Assembly (NCBI RefSeq): GCF_036010325.1
Contig: NZ_CP108549.1
Span: forward strand, 2,914,001 to 2,978,000
Direction: 5' to 3'
Source: Streptomyces sp. NBC_01210
GTDB lineage: Bacteria; Actinomycetota; Actinomycetes; Streptomycetales; Streptomycetaceae
DNA: 64,000 bases
The position numbers and the translations under genes were made by a program. The notes beneath the pieces are model-generated. The model searched no databases. It was not told where the DNA came from and saw nothing but the letters and a program-made list of their open reading frames with translations. This document shows, piece after piece, positions 43,384 to 54,189 of this stretch. How positions within the stretch are numbered: position 1 is the first letter of the stretch; the number at the start of each line of letters is the position of its first letter.

Positions 43384-44864
43384 GACGCACCGCCGGGGGT
43401 GCGGCCGGACCCGCCACCGGGCGGGGCCCCGGTGGCTGTGGGTTCGGGCTCGCTTCTGGGCCCGTAGGGAGTGTCGGTCTCAGGGGGCAGTGCGGCGCGC
43501 GCGGCGGCCGAGCCCTCGTCGGCGATGCGCCACCGGGTTCGCATCTTCAGAACGATCGCGAGGAACGCGCCGAAAACGGCCACGTACACAACGATCACGA
43601 TGCCGAGCATCGCCCACAGCGATCCGGCGCGGGTGGCGGTCACCGCCTCCGAGACCCTCATGTGGTTGTAGACGATCCAGGGCTGGCGGCCGACCTCGGT
43701 GGTGATCCAGCCGCACTCCACGGTGACCAGGCAGGCGACTCCTGCGATTGCGGCGCAGCGGAAGAACCAGCGGCTGCGCGGGAGGTCCCGGTGTCGCAGC
43801 CAGGACCACGCGTACCAGAGCGCGAGCAGGATCAGCAGGCTGCCGATGGTGGCCATGATGTCGAACGCCCAGTGGACGATGTTGGCCTGGACGGTCGTAG
43901 GGCGGTCGGCGGCCGGCACGGAGGTCAGCCCGGTCACCTGCGTGCTGGGCTTGAAGCCGGCGAGGATGGAGTCCAGTTGGGGGATCTTGAGTCCGCCGGA
44001 GATCGTCCCGTCGCCATTCAACCGCCCGAACATGTACTCGGGTACGTGGGTGTCGGTCTTCCAGACGATCTCCATGGTGGCGAACTTGATCGGCTGCTTG
44101 TGGAAGACGGCACGAGCGGCCGAGTCACCGAGCATGAACTGGACCGGTGTGAGGATTGCGGCAACGGTGAATGGCAGCGTGAAGCCCAGTCGGTGGTATC
44201 GGTCGCGGCGCCCGCGCAGCCAGCCGACCGCGTACACGCCGGCGACCACGTAGCCGGCGGTCAGGAACATCGCGACCACGAAGTGCCAGTACTCCGGTCC
44301 GAACATCGGCGTGAAGACCGCCTGGCGCACGTTGACGTCGACGGGATTGCCCTGGGCGTCGAGGCGGAACCCCTGCGGAGTGTTCATCCAGGAGTTGGCC
44401 GCGATGATGCCGAACGCCCCCATCAGGGCGGCCAGCGGCAGCGGTACGGCCAGCCAGAAGTGCGTCCAGGGCTTGAGCCGACGCCAGCCGTAGAGGTAGA
44501 TCGCGATCAGGACGGCCTCCAGGAAGAACGCCCATGCCTCAACGCCGAACCCGAGGCCGAAGACGTCGCCCCAGCGGCCCATCATGCCGGGCCACAGCAG
44601 TCCGAGCTCGAAGGACAGCACAGTGCCGGTGACGACGCCGATGGCGAACTGGACAGCCATCACCGCCGACCAGCGCCGCGCGAGCTGAAGGGCGACCGCG
44701 TCGTTGCGGCGCAGCGCCCGGTGGTGCATCAGCACCGTGATGAACGGCAGCGCCACGCCGAACGGGACCAGCAGGATGTGCGAGGCCAGGGTGAAGGCCA
44801 TCAGCTCCCGAGCCGGCAGGAGTTGGGGCGGGGTGTCCGCCAGAAGGGCCGCTGTGCTGAGCAT
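43380..44864 (-). CDS. cydA: Cytochrome bd oxidase subunit I (CydA)
   Basis: CydA binds haems b558, b595 and d and oxidises quinol without pumping protons. The 494-residue protein shows the haem-ligand His in the SHILLVPFG helix, the Glu-containing GVEAWAFFLEAVLIAIYLYG, the short Q-loop beginning KTDTHVPEYM, and the conserved GRQPWIVYNHMRVSEA near 393. ATG at 44864. It lies 95 bases after the NDH-2 gene. The arrangement SDR, NDH-2, cydA, cydB suggests one operon. Confidence 0.96.
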   Translation of the reverse strand: MLSTAALLADTPPQLLPARELMAFTLASHILLVPFGVALPFITVLMHHRALRRNDAVALQLARRWSAVMAVQFAIGVVTGTVLSFELGLLWPGMMGRWGDVFGLGFGVEAWAFFLEAVLIAIYLYGWRRLKPWTHFWLAVPLPLAALMGAFGIIAANSWMNTPQGFRLDAQGNPVDVNVRQAVFTPMFGPEYWHFVVAMFLTAGYVVAGVYAVGWLRGRRDRYHRLGFTLPFTVAAILTPVQFMLGDSAARAVFHKQPIKFATMEIVWKTDTHVPEYMFGRLNGDGTISGGLKIPQLDSILAGFKPSTQVTGLTSVPAADRPTTVQANIVHWAFDIMATIGSLLILLALWYAWSWLRHRDLPRSRWFFRCAAIAGVACLVTVECGWITTEVGRQPWIVYNHMRVSEAVTATRAGSLWAMLGIVIVVYVAVFGAFLAIVLKMRTRWRIADEGSAAARAALPPETDTPYGPRSEPEPTATGAPPGGGSGRTPGGAS

Positions 44865-44959
44865 GTGCGCCTCGATGGTCTGCCCCGCGGGGCGCGGGGG
44901 GTGAGGAACGACAGGGTGCGAAGGGGTGGCGGCCGGGACGTGTCGGCCGGGCGCCGTGG

Positions 44960-46360
<1,401 letters not shown>

Positions 46361-46366
46361 CGGAGA

Positions 46367-47200
46367 TCAGCCTCCGGTGGCGAAGCCGGGAAAGAGCGTC
46401 ATTCCGCCGTCGACGTAGAGCGTGCTGCCGACGACGTAATCGAGCAGGTCGGACGCCATGGCCACGACGGCGTTGGCGATGTCGTCCGGATCGCCCACAC
46501 GGCGGTACGGAATGAGGCGCAGCAGATCGGCCTCGGCCTCGGGGGTGGACCAGGCGTCGCGGTTGATCGGTGTGCGGATGGCGCCGGGTGCGATCGCGTT
46601 GACCCTGATCCGCTGGGGGGCCAACTCCTGGGCGAGGGTCTGCATCAGCATGCCCACACCGCCCTTGGAGGACGCGTAGTTCACGTGCCCCGACCACGGG
46701 ATGATCTGGTGCACCGAGCTCATGCAGATGATCTTCCCGGCCGACCGGGACACCTCCGCCACCACACCGCGCCGCACGAACTCCTTGGCGGCCTCGCGCG
46801 CGCAGAGGAACTGGCCGGTCAGGTTGACGTCGATGACCTTCTGCCACTGGGCGAGCGTCATGTCCAGCACGGCCGCGTCCCGCTGAAGGCCCGCGTTGGC
46901 CACCATGATGTCGATGGTGCCGAACTCCTCGACCATCCGCGCCACCATGGCGACCACCTGGCCCTCGTCGGCCTCGTGGGCGTAGGCGCGGACCCCGAAG
47001 TCCTTGATCTGCCCCACGACCTTCTCGGCCTCGTCCCCACCGACGACGTAGTTCACCACGACGTCCGCGCCGGCCCGGCCCAAGGCAATGGCGGTCGCCA
47101 TGCCGATACCCGAGTTGGCACCGGTGACCAGAGCCTTCTGGCCCCTGAGGAGCTGCGCGGACACCGTCCCGCGGTTCTCGTCGGCGCTTCCCGCCACCAC
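46367..47200 (-). CDS. SDR family oxidoreductase (glucose 1-dehydrogenase-like)
   Basis: From GTG at 47200 this protein has 277 residues. The cofactor motif is LVTGANSGIGMATAIALG, the structural motif VANAGLQ, and the Ser-Tyr-Lys catalytic set is in CMSSVHQ and YASSKGG. The pattern resembles SDRs often annotated glucose 1-dehydrogenase, but its substrate is unproven. The start is chosen from gaaggagagatc just upstream; the longer frame is Arg-rich and unlikely. It could feed NADH or NADPH into the adjacent NDH-2. Confidence 0.87.
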   Translation of the reverse strand: MVAGSADENRGTVSAQLLRGQKALVTGANSGIGMATAIALGRAGADVVVNYVVGGDEAEKVVGQIKDFGVRAYAHEADEGQVVAMVARMVEEFGTIDIMVANAGLQRDAAVLDMTLAQWQKVIDVNLTGQFLCAREAAKEFVRRGVVAEVSRSAGKIICMSSVHQIIPWSGHVNYASSKGGVGMLMQTLAQELAPQRIRVNAIAPGAIRTPINRDAWSTPEAEADLLRLIPYRRVGDPDDIANAVVAMASDLLDYVVGSTLYVDGGMTLFPGFATGG

Positions 47201-47603
47201 GATCTCTCCTTCGGCGTTCTGGACAGCACGCACACCGAGAACGGGCGACGCGCATGAGGAAGGCCGGGAGCCGGCCGGCCGCCAGGACAGACACAGGAGC
47301 CGTCGCATGCCCGGCGCCCCGACCAAAGCACCCTGCGCCGCGGGTGGGACAGACCGGCGCGCCACGTGGACGTATTAGGCCGGGCATGTCACACGGCCGG
47401 GCTACACGCGTGCTGCGAGCTGCCCCCGAACCGTGCCCCGGCAGGACGCTGACCACCCGCTCGCGGACGGCGACGTGACGGGAGGCTGACCGCCGCCATG
47501 GGGAAGGGCGGCTGGGGAGTCCCGATGCTCCGTCAGTGGGGCGATAAGTGGCCGCCCATGGCGAGCTTGTCGTGCCCCCTCACCGTACGGCTTGCTGCAC
47601 GCT

Positions 47604-48010
47604 GCCGGATGGCGTGCGTGAACCGGGTAGGCCATCGCCTGACCGAGACCAGTGGCCGTCGAGGCCACCCCGCCGTGCTCGTAGCGGGCGTACGTCCGTA
47701 TCGCACCGCTCTGCAGATCCCACTGCGCGAAGGGCTGGTGCTCCCCGCCCCCGCCCACCACGACCCGCCCGTCGACGACCGCGGCACCGATCGTGAGGAT
47801 GTCGCTGAACTCGTACTCGTCCTCCGGACGCCACGGCATGTCCAACCGATGCCCGGCCCATTCGTCCCGCAGTGGATCCCAACTGAAGACGTCACCGCCG
47901 AAGTCGGTGCAGACAAGGAGCGGGCGTCCGCCGACGACGACAATGTCGAAATCCAGGATCGGCGAATCGGAAGGGATTCTGCCGGCCGGCATGCGTAAGG
48001 ATGTGGACAT
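47604..48010 (-). pseudogene. WD40-like protein, N-terminal fragment
   Basis: The start MSTSLRMPAGRIPSDSP and the strands DIVVVGGRPLLVCTDFGGDV and AAVVDGRVVVGGGGEHQPFA look like the first blades of a beta-propeller. After about 135 residues the pattern is lost; the open frame then drifts on in unrelated Arg/Pro-rich sequence to 47402. Complete members are normally over 300 residues. A 3' deletion or rearrangement is likely. Confidence 0.55.
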
Positions 48011-48145
48011 GCCAAGTTCCTAGTGTGATGCGCCGGAAATCCTGACCGCAACACCGACGGCCCGCCGGCGGAATCGAGCGGTGACGTTCCCCTATGGGAA
48101 TTCGGTGCTGCGACGAAGCGGCTCGAACGCGCGAGGGCGCCTCAC

Positions 48146-48646
48146 TCAGTGCCACCTTCCACCGAGGGAATCCGGCGCTTCCGGAAGTTCGAACCAGACT
48201 TCCTTGCCCCAGGGTGTGGGGTCGGCGCCCCATTTGCTCGCCATCAGGTCAACCAAATGCAGGCCGCGGCCGAATTCGTCGGTCGTCTGCGCCGAACGGA
48301 GCTGCGGCAGTTCCCGGCTGCCGTCGCGGACCTGGCAACAGATGACCTCGCGGCGTACCACGGTGAGGCGGACGGGACCGTACGCGTGCAGCAGCGCATT
48401 GCCGACCAGTTCGCTGACCAGGAGTTCGGCCGTGTCCGCAAGATGGTCCAGGCCCCAGTCGGACAGGGTGCTGCACACCGCTCTGCGTGCCTGACCACAG
48501 GTGTCCGGAGCCCGCGGAAGCCGCCAGGGGCCGGCGACGGTCAGCTCCCGGTCGGGGGCGAAGCCCAGGGACGGGGCAGGGACGGGGCGCGTTGCGGCGG
48601 TCGCGGCGGGCTGTACGAGGTGCGTGTGGTGCATGAAAGCCTCCAC
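48146..48646 (-). CDS. RsbW-like ATP-binding protein (HATPase_c_2)
   Basis: A 166-residue protein of the anti-sigma serine kinase type common in Streptomyces. The N-box is ELLVSELVGNALLHAYG with the Mg-binding Asn, and the G1 region is DEFGRGLHLVDLMAS. Such proteins bind ATP and in other cases phosphorylate anti-anti-sigma partners. No sigma factor or antagonist gene is adjacent. A downstream ATG (MHHTHLV) is an alternative start. It is divergent from a TetR gene with a 90-base gap containing two operator-like dyads. Confidence 0.88.
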   Translation of the reverse strand: MEAFMHHTHLVQPAATAATRPVPAPSLGFAPDRELTVAGPWRLPRAPDTCGQARRAVCSTLSDWGLDHLADTAELLVSELVGNALLHAYGPVRLTVVRREVICCQVRDGSRELPQLRSAQTTDEFGRGLHLVDLMASKWGADPTPWGKEVWFELPEAPDSLGGRWH

Positions 48647-48691
48647 AAGGCCCTCGCCGGTTCTCCAGTCAGGGAGTCGATCACAACCGCA

Positions 48692-48736
48692 TTTACTCTG
48701 GAGTAAAACCGTAATCCGGGTTTACCCGGAAGTAAA
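48692..48736. promoter_or_regulatory. Two matched operator-like dyads upstream of the TetR gene
   Basis: tttactctggagtaaa (48692-48707) and tttacccggaagtaaa (48721-48736) share the pattern TTTAC-N6-GTAAA and are centred 29 bases apart. The first is a perfect palindrome except for its central two bases. The second ends one base before the GTG start of the TetR gene, so binding would block translation initiation or transcription. A third dyad (ccgggt-tt-acccgg) overlaps it. This is likely the autoregulatory TetR site shared with the divergent gene. Confidence 0.7.
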
Positions 48737-49426
48737 GTGGTGGACATGGCTGATCACCCGCCCGAGGCCGGCCCCGCGCCACAGCGTCCAGCCGGCCGTC
48801 GCCGCCCCCCTGCGGCACGCCCGACCGACGACGACATGTTGGACGCGGCCTCCGCGGTCTTCAGCGAGGCCGGATTCCACGCGGCGACAATGGACGTCGT
48901 CGCCGCGCGTGCGAGATCCACGAAACCCACGCTGTACGCACACTTCGGCAGCAAGGAGGACCTGTTCGGCAAATGCGCCGACCTGGCAGCCGACACCTTG
49001 GCAAGCGCGCTCTTCGAGGCCTACGCAGCAGCGGCCGATCTCCCGCTCGAACAGCAGGTTCGAGCGGGCGTGGCCTCGTTCTTCCATTATGCGGACGTCC
49101 ATCCGGCGAGATTCCGGCTGCTCTTCGGCGCGCACGCGACGGGGTCGGCGGTCGAGGCCAGACAACGGCTGATGTCGGCCGCCACCCAGGAGATCACGCG
49201 CCGGATCCGGTACTTCACCAAGCGCCACGGCCGTGGCACCTGGGGGACGAGTGCGGAGCTCTGCGCCTCCTTCGTCGTCGGCACGGTCGTCGAGGGCGCG
49301 CGGTACACGCTGGTCGCCGAGTCGCTGGATCCGGCATCGGCCGCCGAGTTCACGACCCAGTTCGCCGTGGCGGCGCTCAGACACATCGACCCCCACCTCG
49401 CCGACGCGATCGACGCACGCGATTGA
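48737..49426 (+). CDS. TetR family transcriptional regulator
   Basis: A 229-residue regulator with HTH around residues 30-80 (AASAVFSEAGFHAATMDVVA, TKPTLYAHFGSKEDLFGKCA) and a ligand domain of the TetR_C type. The GTG at 48737 directly abuts an operator-like dyad; ATG at 48746 (MADHPPEAG) is an alternative. The ligand is unknown. It is divergent from an RsbW-like gene, which it may repress together with itself. Confidence 0.92.
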   Translation: MVDMADHPPEAGPAPQRPAGRRRPPAARPTDDDMLDAASAVFSEAGFHAATMDVVAARARSTKPTLYAHFGSKEDLFGKCADLAADTLASALFEAYAAAADLPLEQQVRAGVASFFHYADVHPARFRLLFGAHATGSAVEARQRLMSAATQEITRRIRYFTKRHGRGTWGTSAELCASFVVGTVVEGARYTLVAESLDPASAAEFTTQFAVAALRHIDPHLADAIDARD

Positions 49427-49635
49427 CCAAAGCGCGTCGGGGAGACGGCCCGGGACGGCGCTGCCACCCCGTGTTGGTTGCGTCGACCAAACTATGTGGT
49501 GTGTACGGCCCGGTGCCGGTCAGCTCAGGTCCGCGCCCGCCACCCAGCCGTGGCGAGGTTGAGCCGACTCCGGACGCCGACCGGGACGTTGAGTACGGAG
49601 CGGTCGGCAACGACGCTGATATCTCAGTGATTTGG

Positions 49636-49680
49636 GACCGCACCGACTCGGTGTGTTCTCGGCCCGCGGCCGCTCACCTT
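49636..49680. repeat. 45-bp palindromic repeat, copy A
   Basis: Starts ggaccgcaccgactcggtgt and ends cggccgctcacctt. Inside is caccga-c-tcggtg, a near-perfect palindrome. Copy B at 54376-54420 differs at only a few positions around the middle. It lies between the TetR gene and a membrane protein gene, outside coding sequence. Confidence 0.8.
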
Positions 49681-49697
49681 GTTTCCCCTTTGACGGG

Positions 49698-50534
49698 TCA
49701 TGGGCGCTCGAAGAACTGGAACACGCCTCCGACGGAGAAGCACAGTGCTCCCGTGAGCGTTCCCCAGTTGGCGATGTCGACGTTCACAACGCTTCCGGTC
49801 GCGGGACGCGTGAAGGCAGCCAGTGCCGAACCGAGGAAGAGAACGGATCCGAGCTGATTGATCGCGACGATCCACCAGCCCAGGTCTCGGAGCCGGACGC
49901 CTGGCCGGCCATGGCAGACCTCGACCAGTGCGAGGTGCCCCGAGGCCAGGAACAGGATGCAACCGACCATGTCGGGGGCCCAGATCAGCCTGTTCACCTG
50001 CTGGACCGAGAGCCCCTGCAGCAAAGAATTCAGCAGGTTGATACCGAACACGAGCGTTCCCACGAACAGCAGGAAGGTACTGAGCCAGTCGATCCGATCG
50101 GGCTCGTAACTCCACCATCTCCAGCTCCGTGCGGCCAGCGCACCAGCCCCGCTGTCCCGGCGAGGAGCGTTGATCACCTGGAGCAGTGAGGCGTAGCCGC
50201 CGGTGTTGAAGAACAGGCCGCCGGCAAAGTAGATCCAGGCGCCCGTCACGTCGTCCGAGCCGAACTGAGCGCCCCCTGCCCCGAGAGCAAAAAGGGCACC
50301 ACCGACTGTGAACGCACCCGCGGCAATGGCATTTAGCCTACGCAGACGGCCAACCGACACGCTGTCTGCTCTTCGGGAACGGGGCTCCAGCTCGCCCGCG
50401 GCCTGCACGGTGAGCAGGCCACGCTTGCGTGCCAGGCGCGACTCCCAGACCGCAGTGCCCCCATCCATGAGGCGCCAGGTCAGCCGAGTTGTGAACGGCC
50501 CCGCGCCCTCCGCGCGCTCCTCAGTTTGGCTCAC
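49698..50534 (-). CDS. Integral membrane protein, possibly YrhK-like
   Basis: A 278-residue protein with an N-terminal soluble part of about 65 residues and about six membrane segments arranged as repeats (LFALGAGGAQF, LLFVGTLVFGINLLN, LCFSVGGVFQFF). The FxGxxxF-type pairs recall YrhK-domain proteins, but I am not certain. It has no recognised catalytic motif. The stop is 18 bases from repeat copy A. Confidence 0.7.
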   Translation of the reverse strand: MSQTEERAEGAGPFTTRLTWRLMDGGTAVWESRLARKRGLLTVQAAGELEPRSRRADSVSVGRLRRLNAIAAGAFTVGGALFALGAGGAQFGSDDVTGAWIYFAGGLFFNTGGYASLLQVINAPRRDSGAGALAARSWRWWSYEPDRIDWLSTFLLFVGTLVFGINLLNSLLQGLSVQQVNRLIWAPDMVGCILFLASGHLALVEVCHGRPGVRLRDLGWWIVAINQLGSVLFLGSALAAFTRPATGSVVNVDIANWGTLTGALCFSVGGVFQFFERP

Positions 50535-50765
50535 CTGCCGACCTTAGCCCTATGGTGCGGAAAATCCCTTTTGCGGTTACGCCTCGCACGTCTGCAGGGG
50601 CGTAGTCGAGCAGGCATCCACATAGACGAACCTTCAGACCGGAGCTCCTGACGGAGGGGCCGGGGGGCGGGGTGGGGTCCCTAGGATTCCGTGATCATCC
50701 TGCTGCGCCACCCGGCGAGCCGACATGCAGGCGCGTGTGCAATGTCGGCCCGCCGCCGCGCACGT

Positions 50766-52070
50766 TCATCCCGGAGGTGTGGCTTCCGGGTGTCGCCGGC
50801 CGCCGATACCCTGCGGGTCGGCCGTGCGTGCCATGGCGTGGCGGCGGGGATCGGTGAACTGGCGTTCCACAGCCTCGTCGAGGAACTCAAGTTCCATGCG
50901 GACCGCCGGCAGATGCTGGGCCGACAGAGTCTCGAGCAGGCCGTCCAGCAGCGCGCGCAGCCGTCTGCAGATCTGGAGGGACGTCGCCCCGTACTCACGG
51001 ATCTCGGTGACACCGACCTGGAGGTACTCCTCCCACGTGCGACCCGGCACCACGAGGCGTGGCCGGCCGTGGTCGTCGGCGAGCACGTAGCGACTGCGGA
51101 GTCCGATGTCACTGACCGTGTACAGGAAAGACTCGATGTGGTTGAGCACCTGCACGGCGGTCGTGGGGTCGTTCACTGCGGGCGAGAGCGCACGGATGGC
51201 GATGTCGACGAGGATGCGCAGGGCGAAGGCAGGGTCCTGTTCGATGGTGCGCTCCGCGCCCAGGGCGAAGTGTCCGGTGACCCGGTGCGGATCAAGCGCG
51301 GACGTGCCGCCGTGGACCTCGACGAGGGTCGCGCCGGGCGCCACGAAGTCGCCGACCGGGTGGACCATCACGAAGACGCAGTCGTGGCGGGTTGCGGCGG
51401 CCATCAGCCCCGCCGCGTCGATTGCCTGGAGCACTCCGCCACGCTCGGATCGCATGTGCGCCACCGGGCCGGCCGGCAGCAAGGGTTCCCCGCCGCGTGC
51501 AGCGGAGCCCCGGGCCTTCGCGGCTCCGTGGACCAGGACCTTCACGCCCATGCCTCCCACCAGGTCTGCGATGGCCACCGGCCGGAGGTTGTGGGTGAAA
51601 CGGTTGAGGTAGATCAGCAGGAACAGCAGGCTGACGGCGACGGCCACGCCGGCCAAGGTCACCCCCAGGTGGGGTACGGAGTCCGACTCAATACTCCGCA
51701 GCAGGGTGTAGGCGAACGCGAAGGTCCCGGTGAAGGTGGCGAGCACGGCTTTCTGCAGGCGGTCGCGGTACCACAGGCGCATGTAGCGCGGGGACAGCGT
51801 GCCCGTGGCCTGCTGGACGACGAGGACACCGATGGTCACGACGAATCCCAGCAGCGCGACCATCGCGCCGACGACGGAGCTGAGCACTGTGCTGGCCGTC
51901 GTCGCGGAGTACTGCCAGTGGTACGGCAGCCAGTCCGCTCCGTCCAGAGCAGCGGCACACTCGGCCAGTACCGGCCCGAGTAGGAGTCCGAACAGCGGGA
52001 CGATCCACAGGCTCGCCTTGACGTACTGCCGCAGCCGGAAGGCGGCGGCCCACGAGATCATCGTGCGCAC
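50766..52070 (-). CDS. DUF2254 membrane protein
   Basis: A 434-residue protein begins with four membrane segments (LWIVPLFGLLLGPVLAECAA; VLSSVVGAMVALLGFVVTIG), contains the DUF2254 signature VQQATGTLSPRYMRLWYRDR and ends in a cytoplasmic domain of about 230 residues with ALSPAVNDPTTAVQVLNHIE. The family function is unknown. It lies downstream of the second antiporter on the same strand, separated by 307 bases. Confidence 0.9.
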   Translation of the reverse strand: MRTMISWAAAFRLRQYVKASLWIVPLFGLLLGPVLAECAAALDGADWLPYHWQYSATTASTVLSSVVGAMVALLGFVVTIGVLVVQQATGTLSPRYMRLWYRDRLQKAVLATFTGTFAFAYTLLRSIESDSVPHLGVTLAGVAVAVSLLFLLIYLNRFTHNLRPVAIADLVGGMGVKVLVHGAAKARGSAARGGEPLLPAGPVAHMRSERGGVLQAIDAAGLMAAATRHDCVFVMVHPVGDFVAPGATLVEVHGGTSALDPHRVTGHFALGAERTIEQDPAFALRILVDIAIRALSPAVNDPTTAVQVLNHIESFLYTVSDIGLRSRYVLADDHGRPRLVVPGRTWEEYLQVGVTEIREYGATSLQICRRLRALLDGLLETLSAQHLPAVRMELEFLDEAVERQFTDPRRHAMARTADPQGIGGRRHPEATPPG

Positions 52071-52377
52071 GCGAGGATCGAGCTCTCTGCGGGCATCGGC
52101 TCACGGCTCGACACCACAGGCACCTCCGGTTTCGGCCGTTCGTCTCATCGGTCCCGCGGGCCCACGGTAAGCCCGCCGGCCGGCGGCTCGGCAGGACCGC
52201 GGGCCGACGGGCCTGCGAGTCCACACGGGAGGCCCTTCCGAGATTCCTCTGACAGCGTCCACTTCGCCCACCAGCACGGAATCCAGCCGGACATCAGGGG
52301 CTGGACCGCCCCGCACACACTGCTCGACTGGCTCACCGATCACTGGGACCAGCCCGGTTGGGCGGCACGCAATCCGT
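52071..52377. other. Gap holding an unidentified coding-like fragment
   Basis: On the plus strand at about 52250-52385 one frame reads SVHFAHQHGIQPDIRGWT and APHTLLDWLTDHWDQPGW, with good codon use but no start and no proper end. It looks like the tail of a lost gene running into the end of the antiporter. I do not recognise the family. Confidence 0.35.
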
Positions 52378-54147
52378 TCAGGCGAGGGACGACGTCGGGC
52401 CCAGAAGTACGACGGAGTCGCCCGGCTGTGGGGTGGGGGACTGTGTCTCGGTGACCGGATCCAGCCGGCCGTCAACGCGGATGACGAACAGCGTTTCGTA
52501 GTCCGGCGGGATCGGCTGGGATGCGGGCTGCACCAGGAAGCGAGCCCCCCGCTCGTAGCGCGCTGCCAGGACGTGCCGGACCAGTGAAGCGCCGAAGAGG
52601 ATCTCGCCGCCCGTGTAGGGGGCGACGACGCCATGGCTTTCGCTCGGGGGGCCGACCCGGTAGACGGGCCCTTCGACGTTGTCCTGCGCCACAACCGAGG
52701 CGAGCGCGTTGAAATCGTCGTCGTCAGTGAGCAGGAACACGGCCGTGACGCCCTCCAGCCGCGCCCGGGGGTTGGTGGCCGTGGCCAGCATGTCGCCCGT
52801 TGCCAGTTCGATCCCGGCATCCCGGATCCGGTCCCGTTGCTCGTCGAGTCCGGCCCACATGAGCACGTCGAGCCCGCCGGACCGCAACGCTCTTCCCAGG
52901 TCGATCACCCATGGATGACCGCCCACCAGCAGCGGCCGGGTGCCCGACGGTTTGACCACGCCCAGACGTCGGGCCATCGGCGCGGCGGTCAGTGCGTACA
53001 GCAGGACCGTTCCCACGATCACCATGAACGTGACCGGAAGGATCCTGGTGGCGCCGGGAATCCCCTTCTCGACAAGGGCAGCGGCGAAGGCCGACGCAGT
53101 CGACGCGGCGACGATGCCGCGGGGGGCCATCCATCCGGTGAAGGCTCGCTCCCCGAAGGTCAGGCCCGTCTTCCGGGTGGCGGCGAAGGCCACCAGCGGC
53201 CTCACCACCAGGACGAGGATCGCGATGAGGACGAGCGCGGGCACGAGCACCGGCACGACCGACGCCGGGGTGACGGTGGACGAGATGGAGACGAACAACA
53301 CCCCGATGATGAGCTGGACCAGCGTTCCGAAGAAGGGGCGGCGGGCGGGCATGTCGAAGCCGCGGATGTTGGTGACGGCCAGTCCGGTGACGATCGCGGC
53401 GATGAGCCCCGTGTCGTCCCGGACGATGTCGCATCCGGCCGACACGGCGATCACCGTGGTCAGTTGTGCCAGTGTGCCGAGCGTTTCGCCGAGCCGGAGG
53501 GTGCGCAGCGTCAGCCAGAGCAATGCGGTGCCCACCGCCCCGCCCACAAGACCGACGCTCATGCTGATGAGGAACTGGCCGAATTGGTATCCCCTGCCGA
53601 TGTCGATGCGGTGCGTCGTGGCGATGGCATGGAAGACGAGTGCTCCGAGAATGCCACCGATCGGGTCGGTCAGTGTCCCTTCCCAGATCAGGATGCGCCG
53701 CACCCTTTCCGTGGGCCGCACATAGTCCAGCAGCGGACCCACGACGGTCGGACCGGACACCACGAGGATCGTGCCCAGCATCGACGCCACCCTGAGCGGC
53801 ATGCTGAACAGCGCCGGGCCGACCGTCGAGACGACCAGAAAGGTCAGGACCACGCCGAACACCAGCAGCCTGCCCACGATGGCACGGGTACGGCCGGTGA
53901 GGTTGCGCAGGTCGAGTCCGAGGCCGGCGTCGTACAGAATCACCGCCACGGACAGCGACACCAGCGCGGAGAAGTCCGGCCCCACCAGCCTCGCTGGGTG
54001 AATGACGTCGGTCAGCGCGCCCACGGTGAAGCCGACCGGCAGCAGGAGAATCAGGGCGGGGACTCTCAGCTTGTTGGCCAGGATCTGCGATCCGGTGGCG
54101 AGCACCAGCGTCAAAGCGATGCCGAGGAGGATCTCGTCGTCCGTCAC
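52378..54147 (-). CDS. Cation:proton antiporter with RCK-like C-terminal domain (copy 2)
   Basis: A 589-residue paralogue of the protein at 35948-37723, similar along its whole length. The membrane domain has VILYDAGLGLDL, VVSGPTVVGPLLDYVRP and EGTLTDPIGG; the Rossmann-like part begins RPLLVGGHPWVIDLGRAL. Both copies keep the transport Asp region. The N-terminus (MTDDEILLGIALTLVL) replaces MTTNQVLIGVSLTLVL. The pair probably arose by duplication and may differ in ion or pH range. It lies next to a GMC remnant. Confidence 0.9.
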   Translation of the reverse strand: MTDDEILLGIALTLVLATGSQILANKLRVPALILLLPVGFTVGALTDVIHPARLVGPDFSALVSLSVAVILYDAGLGLDLRNLTGRTRAIVGRLLVFGVVLTFLVVSTVGPALFSMPLRVASMLGTILVVSGPTVVGPLLDYVRPTERVRRILIWEGTLTDPIGGILGALVFHAIATTHRIDIGRGYQFGQFLISMSVGLVGGAVGTALLWLTLRTLRLGETLGTLAQLTTVIAVSAGCDIVRDDTGLIAAIVTGLAVTNIRGFDMPARRPFFGTLVQLIIGVLFVSISSTVTPASVVPVLVPALVLIAILVLVVRPLVAFAATRKTGLTFGERAFTGWMAPRGIVAASTASAFAAALVEKGIPGATRILPVTFMVIVGTVLLYALTAAPMARRLGVVKPSGTRPLLVGGHPWVIDLGRALRSGGLDVLMWAGLDEQRDRIRDAGIELATGDMLATATNPRARLEGVTAVFLLTDDDDFNALASVVAQDNVEGPVYRVGPPSESHGVVAPYTGGEILFGASLVRHVLAARYERGARFLVQPASQPIPPDYETLFVIRVDGRLDPVTETQSPTPQPGDSVVLLGPTSSLA

Positions 54148-54189
54148 AACCGCTTCCCTCCTCGATCGCCCGGCGCCGGTTGGGAGTCA

